DNA from: Chamaecrista fasciculata
Taxonomy: Eukaryota; Streptophyta; Magnoliopsida; Fabales; Fabaceae
NCBI GenBank assembly: GCA_003254925.1
Contig: QANZ01031018.1
Span: 57,160 to 121,159 of the forward strand
Length of the DNA: 64,000 nucleotides
Direction: 5' to 3'
Positions 10,564 through 22,574 of the stretch are shown here, in pieces; the first letter of the stretch is position 1, and each line of letters opens with the position of its first letter. The notes under the pieces are model-generated. The model was given only the letters and a program-made list of their open reading frames with translations. It was not told where the DNA came from and searched no databases. The translations under genes were made by a program, and so were the position numbers.

Positions 10564-12425
10564 TGTTGGAGATTGTGCCCTAGGGCCAATCATTTTATTT
10601 GATAAATATGTTGTGAACATATTATTAATTTATGGAAGATAAATTAATGTGTTGTCATATCATTCGCATGTTTACTATGATAACGTCCATGATTAATTAT
10701 GAGATAATTAATCTAAAATTGTCCCTGGTCGATTATTTTTGTGGGAGCAAAAATAAACTAAGACCAGCATGACCTCGGTGCATGAGATGCACGCACTAGA
10801 TGCTGGGACGAGAGTCATTGTGCAATTACGTAAGGTGGTTACGAATTGCTGGACTGACCCGGAGAATCCTGCATGGGTTTAGTCATCAGCTAGTTTCTCC
10901 TAGTACGCCTGTAGCGATGCCTTTGACCTGAGGTCAATGACTATTCCAGCGTTGCAGTTGTCAGTCTTTGGCTTAGTCTAACGCTGCCCGTAACAGGGTA
11001 GTTATACGGGCTAAGTACGGGACTGGTTGATTGCTCTGCAGTGGAATGTGGATTGGCCAAAATGGGATTTTGTCCCTCATTAATTTGAGAGATATCTAAC
11101 TGGCGCCCTCGATGAGTCTGTCCAGGAAAATGCGTTGCCACGCGGGAATTTGGGACTTACTCAAGGAATCGAGAAAGTTGAGGTTTGGATTATGGATGAC
11201 ATACCTGTGCCTAGTCCATGACCAAGATATCGTAGGACAAACGGATCACGTACACGGAGGTACTGAGGTTAAGTCGTTCTTCCGGTTACCGAACGATCAC
11301 TCACGGATTTTGGGTAGTTATGATGGCTTGCTAGAGTCCGCTCATAACTTGTAGGTCATGGGGATGCCATACTGCCANAAATAAAATTGTTTTATTTAAT
11401 TCAATTATTATTTGAAATTCAAATGGAGATTTGAAATTCAAAAGATTTGGTGATATCTTTTAATATCTTTGGTGAATCAAAAATTAGAGGTTTTTGATTA
11501 ATTAAATTCCAAGGATATTAAGGGAGGGTTTAGGCGCATGAAGGTGGGTCCCATTGGGAGATTTGATCTCTCAATTTGATTCTCCAAGATTGCATTTTGA
11601 GTTTAAATTATAATATTAAGGAAATATTATAATTATAAATTCAAGGCCTAAAATAATTATATTATCAGAATATCTTTATTTTAGGAATTTTAAAATCACC
11701 AAAATTCTTCCCTATTTAAGGGTGTAAGTCGACTTACACTATACACAACAAGTGAAACCCTAGTTTTGATTTTCCTCCTAAGAGTTAGAGAGAGAAAATA
11801 ATCCTTTGCACACACATAGAGAAAATCGACTTTCTCTAAGAGTTAGAGAATTTCGATTTTGCTCATATAATTAGGGTTTGAGAGAAGAATAGGCAAGAAG
11901 GAGTTCTTGTGGGGGGATTCTTCTAGCGCCACCTCCAAAATCTGAATCATCAAGAAGGAGTTCTTGAAATTCAGAGGTCTGTAGATTGGTCCCAGAAATT
12001 CTTTTGAGAAAAGAATTTGGAGGCTAGCACCTCGGTGGTCAAAGAAACTGTTCGTGTGGATTACTGGCAGAGGGAGAACTCTGGGAGTGGATCCGTGGAA
12101 CTCGCCCCGTACAACCAACGTTTGAAACTCTGAGGTATAACACTAACCAAAAGTTTTAAATTCTACTAGCGGATCCGTTCGGGAATCATAGGACCTAGGC
12201 GTTTTTAATTATTTTATTTTTGCTTCCGCTGCCTTAGGCGCCTAGGATTCCCAACACGAACTCCCTTTGATTGGCCGTTNCAACCAACGTTTGAAACTCT
12301 GAGGTATAACACTAACCAAAAGTTTTAAATTCTACTAGCGGATCCGTTCGGGAATCATAGGACCTAGGCGTTTTTAATTATTTTATTTTTGCTTCCGCTG
12401 CCTTAGGCGCCTAGGATTCCCAACA
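10564..12425 (+). mobile_element. LTR element (family TGTTGG...CCAACA), copy a, inserted in LINE-1
   Basis: The element starts TGTTGGAGATTGTGCCC, ends CTAGGATTCCCAACA, and is flanked by CTTAT at 10559-10563 and 12426-12430. The first LTR ends at 12256, followed by 23 bases, a single N at 12280, and then a 145-bp exact repeat of the LTR end (12112-12256 = 12281-12425). The true structure is therefore probably LTR-internal-LTR with the inside collapsed. A second N at 11378 marks a loss of about 350 bp compared with copy c (57029-59053). No protein is encoded; the superfamily is not determined. Confidence 0.85.
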
Positions 12426-14760
12426 CTTATGTCTACTGTTCACAAGGTGAGGAACAACAAATATCACTGGTGTGCTCTGACACTTGATATGGCAAAACCT
12501 TATGATAGAGTCAGTTGGAATTTTCTGAATGTTGTGCTCATAAAGATGAGATTTCCCAACCATTTTGTTAATCTTGTTCTTCAATGTGTCTCCACAGTCA
12601 ATTTCAATCTTCTGTTGAATGGGCACAGGATTGGCAGTTTCTCTCCATACAGAGGTCTTCGACAAGGTGACCCACTTTTCCCATTTTTGTTCATTATTTG
12701 CTCCAATGTGATATCTCTGATGCTTCAGAAGGCAAAGGACGCTAAAGAACTGTCTTGTTTGAGATATGTGAGAACTGGCCCAGTGATCTCTCATTTAATG
12801 TATGCTAATGATACCATCTTATTTTTTCAAGCAACTCAATCTTCGTGTGAGGTGGTTAAGAGATTTCTGTAGAATTATTGCTCTCTGGTCGGTCAAAAGG
12901 TTAACTTTGAGAAGTCTTTAGCCATCTTCAGTCCAAATACCCCTAGAGTTTTCAAAAAGTTCATGGCCAACACTCTAGGTGTCAAGGTCGCGAACCAGCT
13001 AGGAAAATATTTGGGTCTGTTGGTGGATGGAGATAATGTGATCAAGGAAAATAGGGCAGGTGTCATTGATAGATTGGAATGCAAACTTCGAGGATGGATG
13101 ACCTCGCTTCTTTCTCAAGCCGGAAGATGTACTCTCATTAAGTTTGTCCTTCAATCTGATCCCATATACAAGATGTCGAATTTTCAACTTAGAAAGAAAG
13201 ACGCAGAGAGGATGAATAGTGTTATTACAAATTTCTTTTGGGTTTTTAAGGGTGATAGGAGAAGATTCATCTTCTGAAGAAAAATGTTCTAAGGAGACAT
13301 ACAAGGGATGGGGGGTTAGGCTTGCGAGATCTTAGTCTTGTTAATCAAGCTCTCTTGTCAAAGCATATTTGGAGAGTGGTAAGTAAACCTAACTCCTTGT
13401 CTTCACAGTGAGTTATGCATAAATACGTTAAGAAAGAATCTGATTTGGAGTTCAAGAATTCTACTCTTGAATCGGCCTGTTGGAAGAGTATGCAGAGAAA
13501 TGTCAATTTGATCAGAGATCATTTGAGGTGGCAAGTGGGCAATGGACGTACTATCGATACTGCTAGCAGATTTTGGATTCGCCTTACAAATGTTGAAAGA
13601 GACATGGTTCGCGTGACTAATTTGTTTAACGAAAGAGATGTTGGGATAGGTCTAAAGTCCTAAATCTTTATAGTATAGTTTAAGCTCCTTATATAGTCTC
13701 TACATTCATTCCAACTTCTATTATAAAGATGACAAGTTGGTGTTGTCGAATGCAAGAAATGGTGTATACACTCTCGCTGTCGGCTACAATTTATTTACTC
13801 ATGACACATATGGAAGTGTTGGGAATATTCAAAATTTTCCTTGGAAGCCTTTCTGGAAGGTTAAAGCTCACATGCGGGTTCTTATGTTCATATGGAAGCT
13901 CCTCAACTTGGCCACTCCTTGTGATGAAGTCCTCAAGGATCATCATATGTCGGGTCAGTTCCCTTGCTCTTTTTGTGACTACCCTGGGGAATCCATTGAC
14001 CATATTTTTAGAACTTGTGTTTTTGCCCAGGCTGTCTGGTTTGGGGTTCCTCCCTCCATGAGAATGGATTGTATTGCTGAAAATGACATTGTGGAGTGGC
14101 TTAGACTCCGATGTCTATCTTATCTGAAAGGTGGCGAGGAGGATAGGACCTTATTGATTTGATTTTTTATCACATTGTATTTTATTTGGCAAACAAGGAA
14201 TGAGGTTGTTTGGAGGGGTATGAAGCCTAATCCGATGGATGTTGTTCAGAGAATCAAAGCCGCGGTGAATAAAAAACCACATCAATAAGGTCGCACTAAC
14301 GCCAGATCAAATTCTTAGCAGAATCTTAGAATGTCTGATACTCGGTGGCCGCAGAAGCAGAGATAAGGTTTGGCTTGCTGCTGTCTGGTTTAGGTATGGA
14401 GTGGCTTTTAGATGGAATGGGAAATGTTTGGAGGCTCACACTTCTAAATCTTTGGCTTTTTTGGTTTTTATTAGAGATCTTTTTATTGATTTTTAGAATC
14501 TAACCCCCAATCTTTGTGTAGGTATCTCTTCGAAATTGGTTGTTAATATTTTGGGTAATGTGGTGGGATCTGCTGAGGAAAGGCTTGTGAGGGATGACAT
14601 AATAGGACTCATGGGACATTGTACAGTCTCTTGGTCCTATTGTGAAGGCAATGAGTATGTGAGAGAAGTTTGGGGTGGTGCTTCAAGTTATAATTGTTAA
14701 CATTGACGGTTTGTATCTCATTCCTTTGTAACTGTTCTATTTTAAAAAAAAAAAAAAAAA
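12426..14760 (+). pseudogene. LINE-1 (L1-like) ORF2, second part, with poly(A) tail
   Basis: This continues the RT begun at 9740. It shows LTLDMAKPYDRVSWNFL (first catalytic Asp block), LRQGDPLFPFLFII, and LMYANDTILFF at 12801-12812, where the usual YADD reads YAND. NQLGKYLGLLVDGD and CKLRGWMTSLLSQAGRCTLIK follow. At 13737-14162 comes the zinc-finger RVT segment (WKVKAHMRVLMFIWKLL, then CSFCDYPGESIDHIFRTC). Stops and frameshifts occur at 12870, 13277, 13410 and 14160, so it is dead. The insertion ends in a run of 17 A at 14744-14760. The family is the plant L1 clade; the RNase H region near 14380-14690 is degraded. Confidence 0.87.
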
Positions 14761-14987
14761 GGTAACATAGTGATACGGAAAGATATTGGTGAGATATGGA
14801 TATCCCAAACATTCCCAATGGATTAAATTTTTAATATAATTATTGATTTTTTATTATATGCTTACTTTCCGGTCCTCTGGTTTTAAGTTAAAAACACTAG
14901 TGACATATCATTCTACTATTTAAGGGATGCTTTGGTTAAAAATCAAAGTAATGAAAGAAACTAACTTTGTTTTCTTCTTTAAATTTA
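14761..14987. repeat. Duplicated non-coding segment (also at 47100-47350 and 31890-32560)
   Basis: The phrases 'cggtcctctggttttaag', 'ttaagggatgctttggtt' and 'gaaagaaactaactttgttt' recur near 47195-47300, where the segment lies upstream of gene D. The last part recurs around 31890-31943. This looks like old segmental duplication of the F-box cluster flank. Confidence 0.6.
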
Positions 14988-15206
14988 GGATAAATTATAT
15001 TTTGGTATCCTGTGATTTGATTATATTTCATTTTGATATTTTGTGGTTTAAAAAGTGACATTCTGATACCTTCTGATATTCTCTGTTAACACTTTGGTAC
15101 CATGAGCTTAAATTCCGTTAGAAAACTAACGTAACTCGATACTTATGAAGCTATTTTGTAATTTTAACCAACTTTTGGGGATAAAAGACAATTTTAATGC
15201 ATGAAA
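14988..15206. mobile_element. Left end of a GGATAAATTA...-type MITE, right end missing
   Basis: It begins GGATAAATTATATTTTGGTA directly after TTAAATTTA (14979-14987). The terminal sequence resembles the ends of the MITE at 36680-36977 (GGGTAAATTACACTTTA), and the following text 'ctttggtaccatgag' is of the same kind. No matching right end was found; the foldback at 15207 follows. Confidence 0.5.
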
Positions 15207-15940
15207 AGAGTCTAAAATTACTAAAACACCCAGAAATATTTAAATCTTTTCAAAATAGCCCTTAAAAACACAAAATTATATAAATGTAATTTCTTGAAAA
15301 ATTGTATTTCATTGGATTCGCTGCGATGAGTATGTTCTAGATATACAATTTATTTTTGAAAGCTTTATCTCTATTATTTATTATTTCTTACTCGAAAGTA
15401 TTATATTACGGTATCAAAATAAGAAGTCATGTGAAAATTTTTAACTTTATTTTCTCTCAAATTTTTACCACAAACTTATAAGAATATGTAGATTTTAAAT
15501 ATGACAATTAAAATTTTAAACTATCAGGTTTGCTAATTTTTAAAAATTTTAAACTAAAAACTCTTAGGTTAATATTAAGAGTCTTAGTTTAAAATTTTTA
15601 TAAATTAGTAAATCCGATAGTTTAATATTTTTAATTGTTATATTTGATATCTAAATATTTAAATGAACTTGCGATAAAAATTTGAAAGCAAACGGAATAA
15701 AAAATTTCACTTGACTTTTTATTTTGACACCATAATATAACACTTTTGAGTAGAAATAATAACTGATAGAGATAAAAATTTAAAAAATAAAATGCGTATC
15801 TAAAATCTACTCATGGCAACAAATCCAACGAAATAAATTTTGTCAAGAAATTATGTTTTTGGAATTTTATGTTCTTAAAGACAATTTTAAAGAGATTTGA
15901 ATATTTCTAAATGTTTCAATAATTTCTAAGGTTTTTAAAA
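15207..15940. repeat. Large foldback inverted repeat, two arms of about 365 bp
   Basis: The two halves are reverse complements with moderate divergence, meeting near 15572 in CTCTTAGGTTAATATTAAGAG. Paired blocks include 'aaactatcaggtttgcta' with 'tagtaaatccgatagttt', 'ggtatcaaaataagaagtca' with 'tgactttttattttgacacc', and 'gaaatatttaaatc' with 'gatttgaatatttc'. There is almost no loop. A transcript would form a long double-stranded stem. It may be a foldback transposon or the result of an inverted duplication. There is no open frame of note. Confidence 0.8.
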
Positions 15941-15968
15941 CCGGACAGGCTATTAAACCAGTTAATTA

Positions 15969-16398
15969 GGGCCTGATTGGTTTAAGAAAATGTTTCCTGT
16001 TTTCATTTTCTGTTTCCATTTCTGGAATTCTATTTTCATTTCAAAATTTTCAATATTTAAGAAATATGTTTGTTTTATAAAGTTAAAAAATCGTTTTCAT
16101 TCATATTTAAATTATGTTAACTTGAATAACGCTAATTTTTATATGTTTTTAAGTTTGATTATAGCTAAATGATGATATTAACATGATTAAATAGTTTACT
16201 TTTGTGTAATGTTGCAAAATATCATAAGTTTGTTTTTGGAAATACTGGAAACGTCTTTTTGACGTTTCCTGTTTTCAGCCTGTTTCAGAAAATGTTTCCA
16301 GAAAACATTTCCAAAAAAACTGTACAAAACACGTTTTCAGTCATATTTCCTGTTTTCAGTGAAAATGGAAACAGGAAACAGGGCAACCAATCAGACCC
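15969..16398. mobile_element. Tourist-like MITE (PIF/Harbinger type), 430 bp
   Basis: The ends are GGGCCTGATTGGTTTAAG and CAACCAATCAGACCC, with the 3-bp duplication TTA at 15966-15968 and 16399-16401. Inner parts also pair ('aaaatgtttcctgttttc' with 'gaaaatggaaacaggaaaca'). The 3-bp TTA duplication points to PIF/Harbinger. No coding capacity. Confidence 0.85.
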
Positions 16399-16621
16399 TT
16401 AAAGATTCAATGGTCCAACTGAGATCAGACTATTGATAATTAAATAAATTAAAAATAACATATTTAATTTAAAATAATAAAAAATATACTAATAAATATT
16501 TAAAGTTGATCGAGTAAGAAAATGAGAACTAGAAGGATAAAAACTTAAATATTAAAGTCAAAACTACCAAATAACTTATTATTTCGAGTCTAAAGTTAAT
16601 AAAAAATTCTTTAAAATAACA

Positions 16622-19000
16622 TCATTTTAATCTCAAATGACTTTCCCTATACAAGATCCATGTATTTTGGAGGGAGGGCGCTCTATAATTTATAGGCCAC
16701 AGAAAAAGTTGGAGTGAGGAGGAGCCTCTGTCAAATCTTTGAATGGCATCTTGCACACCCAATTGGTTCATCCACTTCTCACAGTAATAAGGATATCTAA
16801 TAATCATCTTCTCCAAGTCTTTGCATATCTTCATCACCATCCCTATCAAAAGAATGTTTTGTTTGTTGAATTTACTTATTTTAATATCCACTTCCTTCAC
16901 TCCTCCAATTGACATTAACCCAACTCCATCACTATTTAAGCTCGATTCAATGATCAATAACAACACCTTGTCAACATCCTGAAATTAATTCATACAAAAT
17001 AAAGAATGGATAAATTATACATGTTGGTATCTCTTCGGATTAAATTCTCTTAAAATTATATATACACGTCAAATTTGGGAAAGTAAATAAGATAGAGTAC
17101 AAATATCTTATAAGTACTCATAGGCAAATGCATTTACCTTTTACACTCAAATATAAGTCTAGATTCAATATTTATGTATTTTGATTATATCTCTATGCAC
17201 ACCTCATAATGTTAAGTATTTTTGAAGCTACCAGTAAGGTGTAAGTGAAAAATGGTACCTCAGAATCATGTAGAAAATTGAATAGGCTGTCGTTTGAGGA
17301 CAATTTAATCTCATTTTCATAATGCTCTTTGATAACAAGATACTCCAAATTGGGCGCTCTCTGTAAGAGAGGGAATATATACTTTTCATCTTCCCTTCTA
17401 AATCCAACTATCAGACACAAGTGCCGAAGGTTCCCAAACAAATTGCTTGGGTCTTCAAAAAGAAACTGCAAAATAACATTAAGTTTGACAAAGTTCTCAC
17501 AAAATGACATCTTGAATAATTATTAGTTTCATAAACTAATTAATTAATAGTTAAATTGTACTAAGACCTTCTGAGCTTTAGATTAGAGATGAAGAACATT
17601 CCTAAGTTTCAAAACTTGATAGACAATCTCTTTGAGTCTTCAACTTTGTTCACTTGGAATTGGAATCATTGTGTTTTAATTTTGCTCACTTAGTACCACT
17701 AGATAAGTTTACTTTTTTGAAAGCTCAAGAATCTTAAATGAACAAAACTAAAAACTTAAGAGGTGACTATTAAGTTTTAAAATTAAGGAATTTTAAGTGA
17801 ACGAAATTGCTAAATCAAGGGTGTATTTTACCCCTGACCTAAAACTCACATAGTCTTAGTATAATTTAACATAAATCAATTAATTAATTACCTTGAAAAT
17901 TCTACTATCAACACATAATCCCCTGGCACATTGTACACCTCGAACAATAGTGATGATGAAATCTTCTATACCTTGGGACTTATCATCATGCTCGAACATG
18001 AAACATGCATCTTGTAAATTCTCCCCTAGAATCTCTCCTTCCCGTCTCAGCGTTCTAGCATTACCTATTCATCTTAGCTTCTCCAAATTAGGCGTGAAAA
18101 ATTCCATACCAAGATCCTCATGAAGACTCGGAAGCCTAATAAAATAGGTTTTGAATTCGAAGGTTATCAGATTCGGAGCATAAATCTTCATAGAAGTGAA
18201 AATTCCTGGATCCTCAACGGTCAAATCCTCAATGCACGTGCTTCGAATGTTGAAGGACGTGCCCCAATCGACGTTCACGAGAGAGAGTCGCTTCAAATTA
18301 GGGAAGTTCTTACAAACCCACTCGCCGATTGGCTCAGAGGAGACCACATAAAAGCTTGTCATAGATAGAGTATGGAGTGAGGGAAGTGTGGCTTTTTCTG
18401 GAAGCTTCAATTTGACACCATCCATCGATATGATGAGAGACTTAAGGGAGCATCGAGGATTGAAAATAGAGAAGAGCCATTGTGATTGTAATGAATCTAT
18501 GAAATTGAGACCTGACATTGTTAATGTGAGGCTTAGCTCTTCCACGTGGAAGCTTGTGATGGCTTGGCGAATCCATTGTTGGTGAGCTTCCCAGTGTGGG
18601 TGGCAAGGTTTTCATTTTGGGTGTAGCAAAGGAATGAGAGGCGGCGAATGGGGAAGGATTGGCGTTGATGAAGGAGTTTGGTGATGAATGAGATGAAAGA
18701 TTTGCATAATGTGCATGATAAGCATGTGGCATTATTAGGACGATGGAGTAATAAAAAGTTCAAGGTGGGTGATGTGATGCTTAGGTCTCGAAATCTTGTG
18801 GATACTGCAGCCAATTTGACTGACTCGTTGGAGTAAAGGAAGGAGAAGATGTGATGAATGACAGAATCTGGCAAATTGCTCAACAAATCTCTGGTTTCAC
18901 TTTCATGGGGTTCTCTTGTTGGTGTTATCTGAGTGTTGACGACACTACTCATGGAGCTTGATCCTTCATCTTCTAATAATATGTTCCTTTTCCTCTTCAT
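16622..19000 (-). pseudogene. F-box/LRR/FBD gene B, three exons, pseudogene
   Basis: Exons by alignment to C and D: 17892-19000, 17259-17465 and 16622-16978 (all splice sites kept, phase 0). Exon 1 begins MKRKRNILLEDEGSSSMSSV, then the F-box SNLPDSVIHHIFSFLYSNES and LRR-type text (FPNLKRLSLVNVDW, FTPNLEKLR). Exon 2 reads EDPSNLFGNLRHLCLIVGF and exon 3 the FBD-like end (DLEKMIIRYPYYCEKWMNQL). Exon 1 is 1109 nt, not a multiple of three: the frame changes at about 18600, between the F-box part and the part starting EELSLTLTM. A second lesion at 18069-18071 turns the conserved Trp of LRWEG (TGG) into TGA. The product would be truncated after the F-box region. Its 5' flank is broken by a MITE (19059) and a Ty3/Gypsy element (20787). 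Confidence 0.85.
17572..17848. repeat. Intron-1 TIR repeat of gene B
   Basis: It starts TGAGCTTTAGATTAGAG and ends TGACCTAAAACTCA, which are rough inverted repeats; the interior has 'gttcacttgg' paired with 'taagtgaacg'. Homologous copies sit in intron 1 of A (1-260), C (38678 on) and D (44267-44606). It predates the gene duplications. Confidence 0.65.
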
Positions 19001-19058
19001 GGATTCAAGCTCTGAAACAATGTAATCAATAATTAAGAATGGGAAACAATAGAATAGA

Positions 19059-19491
19059 GAGAAAACCTATATTTTGGTCCTTGAAATGTCACTGAGTCAA
19101 TGATTTAGTCCTTGAATTGTAAGAAAAAATGAATCAGTCCATGAATTTTACACCACCACACCTTTTGGTCAAAATACGAATCAATCCTTGAATTTTACAA
19201 TACCATTAACCTTTTGGTCATTGACTGTGGTGTAATGATGCACAACGGTTAACAGCTTAGGAACCAAAAGGTTGACTCTTTTGTAAAATTTAGGGACTAA
19301 TTCGTATTTCTCTACAATTCAGGGACCAAAAGGTTGATGGTGGTGTAAGATTCAAGGACTAATTCATATTTTCCTACAATTCAAGGACCAAAAGGTTGAC
19401 GATGGTGTAAAATTCAAGGACTGTTTCATATTTTCCTACAACTAAACCATTGACTTAGTAATAATTCAGGGACTAAAAAGTAAGTTTTCTC
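19059..19491. mobile_element. MITE family M2 (copy 1), 433 bp, in the gene B 5' flank
   Basis: The left end is GAGAAAACCTATATTTTGG and the right end AAAAAGTAAGTTTTCTC. The flanks TAGAATAGA (19050-19058) and AAGAATAGA (19492-19500) are an 8/9 match, so the target duplication is 9 bp. Gene A has the empty site (caatagaataatagatatg). The interior repeats 'cagggaccaaaaggttga' three times. A second copy lies in intron 2 of gene D. Confidence 0.82.
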
Positions 19492-19500
19492 AAGAATAGA

Positions 19501-20786
19501 AGATATGTAAATCATAGGAAAATAAGGAGAAACAACAAGTATAAATATTCAAAGTATAATTTGAGGATGTGCCTTCTCTGTTTCCATCTTCAGTTCACCA
19601 ATCCAAATATTCTATGACCTGTCTTTCTCTACTGTGAAAATTAAAACAAATTTATACAATAACAGAGCATTGATGATAAAGAATAAATTATTATTTTTAT
19701 TTTTCTGATATTTTATATCATATACTATTCGATTTCAAAAGTCATATCTTTATGTATTTATAGGAATAATTTAATTAAATTATTTGAATATCATAAAAAT
19801 AGAGACCTACACAAGAAGGGGTTTAGAGGGTAAATTTTTTCTTTATCACTATGACTGCAGGGATATATCATATTTGTTATATTTCAATTAATTTATATTT
19901 TAATAAAAATTAAGACTCAAAATAGTATTTTAATAATCAAAATCCTTATATCTTCATAGGGAAATCAGAACTTGGGGAATAAACAAAGTTGATAATTCAT
20001 AATCATATACGATTAGGGATAAATAGGAGGTTGCACAATCAATTTGTATTATTTTTATTTGAATTCGCTTTAGTATGAATTTATCAAAAATATAATTAAA
20101 TATAAAATTTAAATGAATATAATATGTAAAGGTAAAAACTTATTATTTAGTCCTTAAATTTATACTGAATCAACAAACGTCAAAATATATGACTTATTAG
20201 TTTGTGAAATATCACAATCGCCAACGGTTTCATCTTTGGATTAAATTGATCAAAATACAAATTCCAATACTAAAAAATACAAGATTATAGACTAAAAAGT
20301 TCAAAATCAACTCAAATTCTGACGAAATTATTGACAAATGACATATTTCAGGAATCAAATTATATATTTTAATTATTCAGGAATTGATTTAGGGATGTGA
20401 AATAACAAGTTTCTTTATCTAAAATACTATATTATATTAATTATTCATTCATTTTAAACAAATATAAAACATTAAAAAGAAATACTTAGTTAGAATGATC
20501 GGTATTCTAATTCTTATTGAAGAACATAGAGTTGGCCTAATTTCAAAAGGATCCAAGTAAAATACCCTAAACTCTTCCTAGGCTTAATTAGATAAGAGTT
20601 TTCTCCAAGTATGTCAAGAAAGAATAAAAGAGAACTAAAAGGAATCAAAGGCAGAAATATAAGATTGATGATCAGGGTATATCAATTGTAAACAAAATCT
20701 GATCATTTGAGAGATATTTTGGAGAGAAATTTCTTCTAAAACTGCAGAAATATCAGATTTGCTAATCAAAGAGTCTATGCACATTA
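19501..20786. other. 5' flank of gene B with a MITE-like inverted repeat at 20130-20420
   Basis: 19501-19990 is duplicated from the gene A flank (2990-3440). At about 20130-20420 the ends 'aaaaacttattatttagtcc' and 'gtgaaataacaagtttcttt' are inverted relative to each other, suggesting a MITE. 20510-20786 matches the upstream block of genes C and D ('gagagatattttggagagaa', 'ttgcagaaatatcaga') and is interrupted at 20787 by the Ty3/Gypsy insertion; it resumes at about 27319. Confidence 0.6.
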
Positions 20787-22574
20787 TTACAATTGCAAGT
20801 GACAAGCCTTCCCATACACAAGTCGGAATGGAGACATACCAATTGGTGTCTTATAAGCTGTGCGGTATGCCCATAGTGCATCATCCAAGCGCACACTCCA
20901 ATCCTTCCTATTGGGATTCACAGTTTTTTCCAAAATAGACTTGATCTCTCTATTAGAAATTTCAGCTTGTCCATTTGACTGAGGATGATAAGCTGTAGAA
21001 GTACGATGTGTCACACCATATTTTCCCAATAAGCTGGCGAATGCCTTGTTACAGAAGTGAGCTCCCCTATCACTGATGATGATACGTGGTGTTCCAAACC
21101 GCGAGAAGATATGGGACTTGATGAAATCAGTCACGGTTTTTGCAGTATTGTTTCTTGTAGCTTTGGCTTCCACCCACCTAGATACATAATCTACTGCCAG
21201 AAGAATATAAGTGTAGCCAAAGGAAGAGGGGAATGGTCCCATAAAATCGATTCCCCAGACATCAAAAACTTCACAGACGATGATAGGATGCAGTGGCATT
21301 TGATTTCTAGAACTCAAGTTACCAACCTTTTGGCAACTTGCACATGTCTTGCAAAACAAGTAAGCATCCTTAAACAAAGTCGGCCAGTAAAATCCAGATT
21401 CTAAGATCTTCCTTGCTGTCTTCTGGGGACCAAAGTGACCACCACATGCATAAGAATGACAAAACTTCATAATAGAGTCAAATTCATCCTCACGAACACA
21501 ACGGCGTAGGACTTGATCAGAACAACATTTCCAAAGATAGGGATCATCCCAAATGTAATGACGAGCCTCCCTTTTAATCTTGTCCTTCTCGGCTCTTGAA
21601 AGATCTCCTGGAATCAACCCGGTAGACAAGAAATTAACTATGTCAGCATACCAGGGAGTAAAAGAAGAAAGAGAAAGTAAATTTTCATCAGGGGAAGAGT
21701 CATTAATAGGTAAAGAATCCCCCTCATTCAGCAAACGACTAAGATGATCAGCTACTAAATTTTCCTCTCCTTTCTTATCCTTTATTTTCAGGTTGAACTC
21801 CTGAAGGAGTAAAATCCATCGGATTAGCCGCCCCTTAGATTCTTTCTTCTGCAGGAGATATTTAATGGCTGCATGATCCGAATAAACAATTATTTCAGCA
21901 CCTGAAACATATGAGCGGAATTTATCAAGAGCAAAAACAATAGCAAGCATCTCTTTTTCAGTAGTAGTATAATTTTTTTGAGCTGAATCAAGCATTTTAG
22001 AAGCATAATAAATAACAGTAGAGTGTTTATCTATCCGCTGTCCCAGGACCGCGCCCATAGCGAAGTCACTTGCATCACACATGATCTCAAAAGGATAATC
22101 CCAATTTGGAGGTTGCATGATGGGTGCAGACGTCAGCTTGTCCTTCAAAATGTCAAAAGCTTGCTTGCACTGATCTGAAAATTCAAAGTTTGCATCCTTT
22201 TGAAGTAGGAGACAAAGGGGATGAGCAATTTTGGAGAAGTCTTTGATGAAGCGCCTGTAGAAACCAGCATGTCCCAAAAAAGAACGCACTTCCCGAACCG
22301 AAGTGGGGTAGGGAAGAGATTTAATGACATCCACTTTCGCTTTATCAACCTCAATCCCATTGGAAGAAACAACATGGCCTAGAATTAGTCCCTGGTCCAC
22401 CATGAAGTGGCACTTCTCATAGTTTAAAACTAAACCGGTCTCCACACATCTCTGAAGAATGATTTTGAGGTTGGCCAAGCATGCCTCAAATGATTTCCCA
22501 TAAACAGTGAAGTCATCCATGAAAACCTCAATGATTTCTTCAACAAATTCAGAGAAGATACTGACCATACACCG
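20787..22574 (-). pseudogene. Ty3/Gypsy pol, second part: RT end, RNase H, integrase
   Basis: This continues the polyprotein after the stop at 22575. In order: the RT catalytic box [11 protein letters not shown] (about 22510-22540); RNase H with [15 protein letters not shown] and ATTEKE-type text ([20 protein letters not shown]); and integrase. The integrase has the HHCC finger ([13 protein letters not shown] ... CKTCASCQK), the first Asp in GIDFMGPF (about 21240), the second in IISDRGAHF (about 21065) and the Glu in [12 protein letters not shown] (about 20955). It ends [13 protein letters not shown] and stops at 20787, where the family normally continues HLPVELEHKA-type text. The C-terminal integrase region and the whole 3' end are therefore missing. 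The Athila/Tat-like branch is suggested by this domain style. Confidence 0.9.

Noticed and set aside
10941..11354. Open frames on both strands
   Set aside because: Inside LTR copy a; the equivalent frames in copy c are not conserved in length or sequence.
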